A program made the position numbers and the translations under genes. Source: Bacteroidaceae bacterium (GTDB lineage Bacteria > Bacteroidota > Bacteroidia > Bacteroidales > Bacteroidaceae). From it: a stretch of DNA of 53,674 bases. Shown piece by piece: positions 42,162 to 50,600 of this stretch. The notes under the pieces were generated by a model. That model saw nothing but the letters and a program-made list of their open reading frames with translations. It did no database searches and was not told the DNA's origin. The DNA is taken from positions 1 through 53,674 of the forward strand of contig JAFQUE010000078.1 of NCBI GenBank assembly GCA_017408685.1. The letters run 5' to 3'. Every line of letters begins with the position of its first letter. The first letter of the stretch is position 1.

Positions 42162-44621
42162 ATGAAACTATCGGAACTGAAAAACGGTGAAACAGCGGTC
42201 ATTGTACGTTTGTCGGGGCATGGAGGATTCCGCAAACGCATAATGGAAATGGGCTTCATACGCGGTGAGAAGGTGAAATCGGTACTCGACTCACCCATGC
42301 ACGACCCTGTGAAGTACCATGTGATGGGATACGATGTACTCCTGCGCCGCAGCGAAGCGGCAATGATTGAAGTGCTGCCCGAGGAGGAGGCAAAGAAGGA
42401 ACTCACTCCTGCCCCCACATATACCGGCCGCTCGATATACGACACATGCAGCGGCAACAACTGCGTGAGTTGCACTTTGCGCAAAGTATCGACACACAGG
42501 AAGAATGTTATAAACGTTGCGCTCGTGGGGAACCCCAACAGCGGCAAGACATCCATATTCAACGCCCTTGCCAACCAGAACGAGCATGTGGGCAACTACA
42601 GCGGCGTGACCGTAGACGCCAAATGCGGCAGTTTCAACTATAAGGGTTACCGCATTAACCTCACCGACCTGCCCGGCACATACTCCATTGCGGCTTATAC
42701 GCCCGAAGAGATTTATGTGCGCCGCCACCTCTTTGAGCAGATACCCGACGTAATCATAAACTCGGTAGTAGCGTCGAACCTTGAACGCAACCTTTACCTC
42801 ACCACAGAACTCATTGACATGAACCTGCGCACCGTGGTGGCATTGAACATGTATGACGAACTGCTTGCCCAAGGTGCCGAACTTGATTATGAACACCTGG
42901 GGGCCATGATGGGTATACCAATGATTCCCACAGTTGCAAAAAACAGCAAAGGACTGGACAAACTGCTCGACACAATAATAGAACTGTTCGAGGGCAACAA
43001 CAAGACAATCAGACACATACACATAAACTACGGAAACATAATCGAGGAGCAGATTGCCCCTCTCTCGGCCGAAATACACAAAGCCGAAGACCTGCCCCAG
43101 CAGTTCTCGGTACGTTACTGGGCCCTGAAGTTACTTGAGGGTGACAAGGAGGTTGCCGAAGAGTTGAAGGGTTGCATGGAACTTCCCCGGTGGCAACACA
43201 TTGCCGCAAACAGCGCAAAGAAGATACAGGCACAGATTGGTGTCGATGTGGAAACAGCCATGAGCGGTGCAAAATATGGTTTCATAAACGGTGCATTGCA
43301 GGAGACATATAAGGCCGGGGACAAGGACACGCAGAGAAAGACGCGCCGCATTGACCGCCTTGTAGCCAACCGCTGGTTGGGCTTCCCCATATTCATTCTG
43401 GTAATGTGGGTAATGTTCAGTTCGGTATTCCTGCTTGGCGCATACCCGCAGGAGTGGATTGACAATCTCTTCGGTTGGCTTGGCGAACAGGCTTGCAACC
43501 TTATCCCTGCCGGTGCAATACAGGACCTTGTAGTCAACGGTATAATAGGAGGAGTGGGCAGCGTTGCGGTATTCATTCCGCAGATACTTATTCTGTACCT
43601 GTTTATCTCACTGATGGAGGATTCGGGGTACATGGCACGCGCAGCGTTCATAATGGACCGCCTTATGCACAAGATGGGCCTGCACGGCAAGTCATTCATT
43701 CCCATGCTAATGGGGTTCGGGTGCAACGTTCCTGCCATAATGGCCACGCGCACAATTGAGAGCCGCAGCAGCCGCATAATCACAATACTTGTGACACCGT
43801 TCATGTCGTGCAGCGCACGCCTGCCGGTAATGGTTCTTTTTGCCGGCGCATTCTTCCCAAAGCATGCGGCACTGGTGCTCATTGGGTTGTACATGCTTGG
43901 CATTGGTGTTGCGATACTCACCGCGCGCCTGCTGAGGTTTGCAAAGTTCCAGAAGGATGAGACTCCTTTTGTAATGGAACTGCCGCCCTACCGCCTGCCT
44001 ACACTGCGCGCCACATTGCGCCACATGTGGGAAAAGTGTGCACAGTATATAAAGAAGATTGGCACCGTGATACTGCTGTCCACTGTTGTAATATGGTTCC
44101 TGAGTTATTACCCAAGACCGAAGGAGAGTACAGAGTACAGAGTACAGAGTACAGAGCAAAGAGAAAAGAGCAAAGAGTACAGAGAACAGAGAACAGAGTA
44201 CAGAGAACAGAGCAAAGAGCAAAGAGAAGAGGGTGGCATAAACGAGGAGTCGTTCATTGCTATGTTGGGGCATGCTATTGAGCCTGTGCTTGCACCGCTT
44301 GGACAGAACTGGCGTTCGAGCATTGCACTCATAACAAGCATACCGGCCAAGGAACTTGTTGTGAGTACGTTGGGAGTATTGTACAGCAGCGATTCCGAAG
44401 AGAGCATACAACAGGACCTGTGCAGTTCGGGCGACTTCACGCCCCGCTCGGCAGCGGCGTTCATGGTGTTCATCCTGCTATTCTTCCCATGCATTGCCAC
44501 AATAGCGGCAATTGCAGACGAGACCGGGAGCAAGCGATGGGCAGCGTTCTCCATTGTATACAACACCGCAGTGGCGTGGTTGGCGGGATTCCTTGTATAT
44601 ATAATAGGAGGATTGTTTTGA
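42162..44621 (+). CDS. feoB: Ferrous iron transporter, FeoA-FeoB fusion
   Basis: This GTP-dependent Fe(II) uptake protein has 819 residues. Residues 1-75 are a FeoA SH3-like domain (MKLSELKNGETAVIVRLSGH). A short linker with Cys residues (CSGNNCVSC) leads to the G domain: VGNPNSGKTSIFNAL, 'DLPGTYSIA', 'ALNMYDE'. The membrane part has the Gate motif 'TPFMSCSARLPVMV' and 'PAKELVVSTLGVLY'. FeoA fused to FeoB is usual in Bacteroidetes. After the helix ending 'VIWFLSYYPRP' there is an odd, highly charged, 35-residue insert encoded by fifteen seven-base repeats (44127-44231). Hemerythrin, regulator and msrC genes follow in the same direction. Confidence 0.95.
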   Translation: MKLSELKNGETAVIVRLSGHGGFRKRIMEMGFIRGEKVKSVLDSPMHDPVKYHVMGYDVLLRRSEAAMIEVLPEEEAKKELTPAPTYTGRSIYDTCSGNNCVSCTLRKVSTHRKNVINVALVGNPNSGKTSIFNALANQNEHVGNYSGVTVDAKCGSFNYKGYRINLTDLPGTYSIAAYTPEEIYVRRHLFEQIPDVIINSVVASNLERNLYLTTELIDMNLRTVVALNMYDELLAQGAELDYEHLGAMMGIPMIPTVAKNSKGLDKLLDTIIELFEGNNKTIRHIHINYGNIIEEQIAPLSAEIHKAEDLPQQFSVRYWALKLLEGDKEVAEELKGCMELPRWQHIAANSAKKIQAQIGVDVETAMSGAKYGFINGALQETYKAGDKDTQRKTRRIDRLVANRWLGFPIFILVMWVMFSSVFLLGAYPQEWIDNLFGWLGEQACNLIPAGAIQDLVVNGIIGGVGSVAVFIPQILILYLFISLMEDSGYMARAAFIMDRLMHKMGLHGKSFIPMLMGFGCNVPAIMATRTIESRSSRIITILVTPFMSCSARLPVMVLFAGAFFPKHAALVLIGLYMLGIGVAILTARLLRFAKFQKDETPFVMELPPYRLPTLRATLRHMWEKCAQYIKKIGTVILLSTVVIWFLSYYPRPKESTEYRVQSTEQREKSKEYREQRTEYREQSKEQREEGGINEESFIAMLGHAIEPVLAPLGQNWRSSIALITSIPAKELVVSTLGVLYSSDSEESIQQDLCSSGDFTPRSAAAFMVFILLFFPCIATIAAIADETGSKRWAAFSIVYNTAVAWLAGFLVYIIGGLF
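44127..44231 (+). repeat. Fifteen-unit heptamer array inside feoB
   Basis: Units are AGTACAG (x6), AGAACAG (x3), AGCAAAG (x4), AGAAAAG and AGAAGAG: exactly 105 bases with no break in phase. It encodes a Glu/Arg/Gln/Ser-rich loop (STEYRVQSTEQREKSKEYRE...). A gain or loss of one unit would frameshift feoB; three units change it by seven residues. Confidence 0.9.
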
Positions 44622-44658
44622 TTGGAATTTACTGAACAACTATAAAAAAGGAAAAGAG

Positions 44659-45363
44659 ATGAACAATAAAGAGACATTTTACACAAAAAGGATGAAGGTG
44701 GCCGACTTGCTTGCCAATGACGGCGCATTGCTGTCGATACTGCAACGCCTTGACATAAAGTTGGGATTCGGCGAAGCGACTGTTGAGGAATTGTGCGCAA
44801 AGTACGGCATTTCGGCCGAACTGTTCCTCATCATATGCAACATATACTCGTTCTGCGAATACCGCCCCGAAATCGAGCGCCTGGGCGAAAACGACATAAA
44901 GAGCATAACAACCTATCTGCGCGCTTCGCACCGCTTTTATACCGGAGTATGTTTCCCGGCAATACACGAGAATGTACACAGATTGGTAAAAGAGATTGAT
45001 GAGACAAGCCGACGCCTTATAGACAAATTCTATGACGACTACGACAATGAGGTGAGCGGACACTTCCGCTATGAGGAGGAGGTCGTATTCCCCTACATCG
45101 AGGCACTCATCGCCAGCAACGGGAACTGTGAAAGCAAATACAGCATAAGCCAGTTCGAGCACAACCACAGCAACATCAACGAAAAACTGAACGACCTCAA
45201 GAACATTATCATAAAGTACTTGGGCGAAGAGTTCTCGTTGCCGGTGCGCTTTGAACTGCTGAACAATATTTATAGTGTGGAAAAAGACCTTCGCAAACAC
45301 TCGATGATTGAGGACAGGTTGCTTGTTCCACTGGTAGAGAAACTGGAAAAGAACCATGAGTAG
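44659..45363 (+). CDS. Hemerythrin-type di-iron protein (ScdA/YtfE-like)
   Basis: The 234-residue protein has an N-terminal ScdA_N/DUF542-like part (MKVADLLANDGALLSILQRL at about 12-31, 'LGFGEATVEELCAKYGI'). A four-helix HHE region follows with likely ligands in SHRFYTGV, IHENVHRLV, GHFRYEEEVVFPY, 'FEHNHSNI' and KHSMIEDRLLVP. Such proteins repair iron-sulfur clusters after nitrosative or oxidative damage, or sense oxygen/NO. The N-terminal part lacks the classical Cys pair of YtfE, so a repair role is uncertain. It lies 37 bases after feoB and overlaps the next gene by 8 bases. Confidence 0.85.
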   Translation: MNNKETFYTKRMKVADLLANDGALLSILQRLDIKLGFGEATVEELCAKYGISAELFLIICNIYSFCEYRPEIERLGENDIKSITTYLRASHRFYTGVCFPAIHENVHRLVKEIDETSRRLIDKFYDDYDNEVSGHFRYEEEVVFPYIEALIASNGNCESKYSISQFEHNHSNINEKLNDLKNIIIKYLGEEFSLPVRFELLNNIYSVEKDLRKHSMIEDRLLVPLVEKLEKNHE

Positions 45364-45949
45364 AGAGGGCAAATACAAGATAGTGCTCATTGAGCCATCG
45401 GAGATTGTCGCTGCCGGCATTACAGCAATAATCGAGAGGAACCCGGAATTCACCGTGGCAAAGACTCTCGGCAACATAACCTATTTCAACAGCACAGCAA
45501 GCGACGCCGACATAATAATAGTGAACCCTGCCGTCATCGACTACAACGACAGGCTCGACGTGCGTTCATGCCTGGGTGCCGGGGAGGCAGCCATCGTTGC
45601 CCTCACGCACATAAGCCTCGAGGATAATGTAATGCGGCAATACAACGAATGCATAGGCATTTATGACAACAGCGCACGTATAATACAGAAACTCAAGAAT
45701 GCAATTGAGGAGAACGCACAGACACCGAAGAGCGACATAAACGAACTCTCGAGCCGTGAGCGTGACATTCTTGCAGCCGTGGCAAAGGGACTCACGAACA
45801 AAGAGATTGCCGACGAGTTCAACATATCGATATATACTGTAATTTCGCACCGGCGCAACATTTCGCAGAAATTGGGTATAAACAGTATCCCGGGTCTCAC
45901 GGTCTATGCTATCATGAACAAACTGGTGGACATGTCCGATTTCGGATAA
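45356..45949 (+). CDS. LuxR-type regulator with a degenerate receiver
   Basis: The 197-residue protein has a receiver-like N-terminal half and a C-terminal LuxR/NarL helix-turn-helix (LSSRERDILAAVAKGLTNKEIADEFN, then VISHRRNISQKLGI). At the phospho-acceptor position the sequence reads ADIIIVNPAV, with Asn57 in place of Asp, and the acidic pocket near the N-terminus is reduced (VLIEPSEI). It should therefore not be controlled by ordinary phosphorylation. The start overlaps the hemerythrin gene by 8 bases, so the two are translationally coupled; the di-iron protein may be its signal partner (inference). Confidence 0.85.
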   Translation: MSREGKYKIVLIEPSEIVAAGITAIIERNPEFTVAKTLGNITYFNSTASDADIIIVNPAVIDYNDRLDVRSCLGAGEAAIVALTHISLEDNVMRQYNECIGIYDNSARIIQKLKNAIEENAQTPKSDINELSSRERDILAAVAKGLTNKEIADEFNISIYTVISHRRNISQKLGINSIPGLTVYAIMNKLVDMSDFG

Positions 45950-45964
45950 AACATTCAAACAGAT

Positions 45965-46432
45965 ATGGCAGAGGAACTGCACATAGCCCGGGGAAGCAAA
46001 GAGGAGAAATACGCACTGCTATACAAGCAGATTGCTGCACTGTTACAGGACGAGAAGGACCCGATTGCCAATATGGCAAATGTAGCGGCAATGATTCACC
46101 ACACCTTCGGGTTCTGGTGGACAGGATTCTACCGCGTCGTTGGCGACAGACTTATACTGGGACCATTTCAGGGACCGTTGGCATGCAGCCGCATTGCATA
46201 CGGGCGCGGAGTGTGCGGCACGGCATGGAAAGAACATGCCACACAGGTTGTGCCCGATGTGGATGAGTTCCCGGGACACATTGCATGCAGCAGTGCCTCA
46301 AAAAGCGAAATTGTTGTGCCCATAGTAAAGGATGGTGAGGTCACGGCAGTGCTTGACATCGACAGTGAAAGGTTTGCCACGTTCGACAGCACCGACAAGA
46401 AGTGGCTTGAAAGGATTGTGAAACTATTATAA
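45965..46432 (+). CDS. msrC: Free methionine-(R)-sulfoxide reductase (GAF domain)
   Basis: This 155-residue GAF-domain enzyme reduces free Met-R-SO. All three functional cysteines of the family can be placed: Cys74 in PLACSRI, Cys84 in GRGVCGTAW and Cys108 in GHIACSSASKSEIVVP. It follows the regulator by 15 bases and is probably the last gene of the feoB-hemerythrin-luxR-msrC cluster, giving the cluster an oxidative-stress flavour. It converges with the 46444 gene. Confidence 0.92.
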   Translation: MAEELHIARGSKEEKYALLYKQIAALLQDEKDPIANMANVAAMIHHTFGFWWTGFYRVVGDRLILGPFQGPLACSRIAYGRGVCGTAWKEHATQVVPDVDEFPGHIACSSASKSEIVVPIVKDGEVTAVLDIDSERFATFDSTDKKWLERIVKLL

Positions 46433-46443
46433 CTGCACCACTC

Positions 46444-46803
46444 TCACTTCAAAGTCTTGTAGTGCAGTATATGAGCACTCACGCCAACGGCTATGGCAAT
46501 GAACATCACGCGCATCCACCACACACCGGCAACAAACACCGCGCAATAGAGCAATGTAATCCACACCAGGCTCACCGATACAATCTTTACCCTGAGGGGA
46601 ATTGCCTTGTGCTCCTGAAAGTTCTTTATATACGGCCCAAGGTGCTTGTGCGACATGAGCCAATTGTATAACCGCTGCGAACTGCGCAGATAGAGAGCAG
46701 CCGAGAGAAGCAGGAACGGCGTGGTTGGCAGCACCGGCAAAAATATTCCCAGCACACCCAACAGCAGCGACAAACTACCCAAAAACACAAGCAGATACTT
46801 CAT
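46444..46803 (-). CDS. YbaN/DUF454 family inner-membrane protein
   Basis: The 119-residue protein starts MKYLLVFLGSLSLLLGVLG. This ATG (46803) is preferred because the upstream extension is unlike the family. It has the DUF454 signature 'GVLGIFLPVLPTTPFLLLSAALYLRSS...LYNWL' and 'LGPYIKNFQEHKAIP', then two more hydrophobic helices. Function is unknown. It is convergent with msrC and divergent from the 46986 gene. Confidence 0.88.
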   Translation of the reverse strand: MKYLLVFLGSLSLLLGVLGIFLPVLPTTPFLLLSAALYLRSSQRLYNWLMSHKHLGPYIKNFQEHKAIPLRVKIVSVSLVWITLLYCAVFVAGVWWMRVMFIAIAVGVSAHILHYKTLK

Positions 46804-46985
46804 TTTCCTTTTTTTGCATGCGAAGATAAGAAAAATATCGGCGCAAAAGAGAATTAGCATGCAATGCCGACGAAAAAAAAAAAGCCGAAATGTATTTTGT
46901 TTTTCATTTTTTTCGTATATTGCACATGACATACTAAGGAGTTGCTCAAACAACTTCCAAACCATAATCTTTAACATCTACCACT

Positions 46986-47483
46986 ATGAAAAAGATCATG
47001 TTCCTTTTAGCCGCAGTGCTTTTCGGTTTTGCAGCAGCAAGTGCACAACAGAACAACGAAGATTTAAAGATTAAACCGCTCTTGGGAGTATGGCAGTATG
47101 TAGAGGAAGCCGCAATGCCTGACGGGCAGACGGCCTACATTGGGAAACAGATTTACAAAACCATCACAAGCGACAAGAAATACTACGTTATTGCCGGCGT
47201 GAACGTTCCCGTAAAGCCGCACGAGAGTCAGGAGGCCCAAACAAGCACACTCACTTTTGTGACACAGGAAGGAGATATAGTCCTTGGCAGTGACAACAGT
47301 TATCTTGAGTACATAAACAATCACTACCTTGACAAGAACCTCAACAATACGATATCACAGTTGCGTTACAGGTTCAACGAAGACAACCCCAACGTACTGT
47401 ACCTTGAATACAACCTTGGCGGAGCCGATGAGAACTGGGTAAGCGAGGTATGGCTCAGGGTAATGCCATTCGGAGCGAAATAA
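46986..47483 (+). CDS. DUF4488-like secreted protein
   Basis: The 165-residue protein has a signal peptide (MKKIMFLLAAVLFGFAAASAQ). The body has 'LLGVWQYVEEA', 'SDKKYYVIAGV' and 'SYLEYINNHYLD', resembling the lipocalin-like DUF4488 layout ('GvWq...', a kinetic strand pattern, 'Y.E.i'). The assignment is from memory and moderate. It is monocistronic, followed by a strong hairpin at 47491-47526. Confidence 0.7.
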   Translation: MKKIMFLLAAVLFGFAAASAQQNNEDLKIKPLLGVWQYVEEAAMPDGQTAYIGKQIYKTITSDKKYYVIAGVNVPVKPHESQEAQTSTLTFVTQEGDIVLGSDNSYLEYINNHYLDKNLNNTISQLRYRFNEDNPNVLYLEYNLGGADENWVSEVWLRVMPFGAK

Positions 47484-47490
47484 CAAGAAA

Positions 47491-47526
47491 ACAACAAGAG
47501 GGCGACTTAAGCCGCCCTCTTGTTGT
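47491..47526 (+). terminator. 14-bp terminator hairpin
   Basis: ACAACAAGAGGGCG (47491-47504) pairs perfectly with CGCCCTCTTGTTGT (47513-47526), eight-base loop, directly after the 46986 gene. Confidence 0.8.
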
Positions 47527-47677
47527 GAAAGTGAATAAAAAGATGAGATTCAAGGGCTTGAGAAGAGTTAAAAACCGGAGTTTACTTAGGTGTAAATGAG
47601 GATTTTAAGACAAGCGTAACGCAGAAAATCACTTTTTAGTCACTTTCTTTGACTACACAAAGTGACCCAAAGTCATT

Positions 47678-50600
47678 TCATCCGTTTTTCTCAATGACAA
47701 TCCTATAGGAATCGGGCTTGACATTCCAATTCTTTTCCTTACCGAACGGACTTTCTATAATGGAGATTATGCCATCGTGAAATATTGCAAAATCATATTG
47801 CTCGCAATGTTCCCTGGCAAAGTCATATTCATGACCTGACATTATTATTGAATCCCCATTCATTGCCTTGACTTCGAGATACCTTGTATCAGAAGTCCCT
47901 TTCTTGCGATAGGAGATGTCGTAGTGCAAAGAGTCATCACCACCCTCTTTGTTGAGGATAGTTGACCAGGCATGCACATCTTCGTAATTCGGATTATTCA
48001 ACATTGCCTCATATGTTGCCAGTTCGGCATTCTTGCCACTGCGATATTTCTCACTATCAGACAGATAACCGCCGTGCTGCTTCCCTTTTCGCTTAGGCGT
48101 ATTCTTTTTAGAGTTGTCATTTTTATATGTACTACGCCAATTTTCAGGATAATCAATCTTTACGCCAGCAACACTGCTCACTGTAGTTTGAATATTGGGA
48201 ATAACCTGTTCTTGACCTTTATCGATAAGCTTTTTAAACAGTTCTTCAAGACCTCTAAATTTAGCAACAAGCGCAGTTGTCTGGTCAAGGTTGCCTTCCG
48301 AGAGATGATATTCAGTGAGAATTTTCTCATATTCCGGCAAAATCGTTTTCGGGCAGGGGTTTTCACAAGACCGGGGTACCTCTAATCCAGAAGCATTTAT
48401 ACGGAATTTAGTTTCTATTATTTCATTCATTAGCTGTTTCAAATCAGTTTCAGCGACATATTTTTTCTTGATACCATCAGCGACAGTTTCATAAAACGGC
48501 CCGCAAAACTCTTGACAATTGCTCTGATAATTTTCTATATATTTCAGAGCATTTTCCGGTTCGCGAGCAACACTCTCAGAGCATTGTTTATACAACAATG
48601 ACCTGTAGTTCTCAAAATATCTGTTACGGATAGTTGAAAAATACTCCATGTAATATGCCTTAAGGCCATCGCAACCAAAGAATTCTATCATCTCATCACG
48701 ATGTCCGTTCATGCTTTCTATGAGCCGGTATTGCTCACAAGGCTTAAGGTCGGCAATTCCTGTATAGTTGTCGGGCAATACAACGCATTTAAAGCGCTCC
48801 CTGATATAACTCACGTAACGGTTTGAGTCCATGATATATTCAGACAACTTCGATATATCAACTACAGATTTGGAAAGTTCCCCGTACTTTTCCCAGAAGA
48901 GGCGTTCTGTTTCGTTGAGCCCCAGACTCTTCAGGACCTTTTCCCAGGCTTCCGGTGTTACATCCTTTTTCACAATATACTCAAGATACTGAGGATTATT
49001 GGAGATTACACTCCTGAAATAGTTAGACATGGTACTGCTTGTCACTTTCAGTTCCATACATAATACCTCTTTGATATTCTCACAGAATACAGGGTCATCG
49101 GCTATGGCCTTGGCACAGTTCTTGTAATTTGAACATATATGGTACTCGTTATTGCAAGAAACCATGAGGTCCCCATCTTTCATATCCACTGGAGCCTTGT
49201 CATTAAAGGAATATTTTGCAGAATAATACACATGTAGTCTTTGGCCAAGGCTCTTCAATCCAGAAACAAATTGTTTAATGCTATCGTCATCTTTTACATC
49301 ATCGCCAATCCTGTATGCCAAAAGATATTTGACCCTATCGGCAAGAAAAATACTCAACTCATCGGCAAGATCCTTGTTCTCTTCTTTTGGTTCTTGAAAA
49401 GATATCTTAATATCTTTTGCCAAATTCACACCAAAAATCTTTTTCACCGAATCTTCGCCCACACGACTGCCAATCTCCAATTTCGGCAAATTGGACAAGA
49501 TAGCCTTTGGCAATTGGTCATTATCCCAATAATATACTTCATGAACCGGACACCATTGCAATCTTCCATCCTTCCTTGCCCAAACCTCGGTTATTGCCTT
49601 TCTTTTATCTTTTAGGACATCATCGCTCGCATTCTTGCTTATTATGGCTTTCCTTAAATCCCTGTACCTTTTCTGTACGCCGATACTATCGCCTTCTTCG
49701 GCAAGAAGACTATACAGGTTCTCGATTGGAAAATCATAAATGTTTGTGTGTGCCCCCAGAGCCACCAACATGGAATCTATTTGTACAGTATCACCATTCA
49801 GTTTACCGTAATCGACACCACCGCTGAACAAAGAGGAACGGAGTACCATGTTCTGAATAGGCTTGAACATGTCATATTCCCTTAAACAATATGCCGAATA
49901 ACTATATTGTACAGTTTCGGATTTTATTTTACGAAAGAACAGGGATATATTTTTATCCAGAATATTATCCAAGACCCTTTTATCATTCAACATCAATTCT
50001 AAAGCCTCGCAGAGTTCAAAATTATTCAAAAATTCTTTACAAGGCACGAATGAATAATTATACTGTTTATTGAGATTGCCATCGCCAAAATTGTCGCAGT
50101 AGTAATTATCTATTTGAGTTATATTATTCCTATCCCTGACTGCATTAAAATAGCATTCTTCGGTTCCATAGTATATGTGTTCCGACGGTACTCTGCACGA
50201 CACACCGAGTACGTTATGTATGAAATCCGCAACATCCGCAACATCCGCATCATTTTCAGCGCCCAGTTTCTCACGCCATTCTGCCATATCGCCATATAAC
50301 CACCACTCATCATCTATTTTTTCAGCCAAATCTTTCGGGAAACCGGGTTCAAAAAGCAGTTTGCATGCATATCGCTTTTCATCACGCCGATTCATAAGTT
50401 GCAGGTCCGACGAGAAGGGAGTGGAATCCTTCGTCGGGTTCGTGTATTCCCATTTAAGCACTTCATACATGTCATCAACATTATTCATGTCGTTTTTCGA
50501 CCATGTCTCAATTTTCTTACGGATAGCCGTATGGTCACCATCCCTGACTGTTGTTATATTCTGCAGCCTTCTTGTTACTTCGCGAACACCGGCAACTTGC

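Noticed and set aside
43115-43921. 268-codon minus-strand frame opposite feoB
   Set aside because: feoB is unmistakable on the other strand; the antisense product has no recognisable motif.
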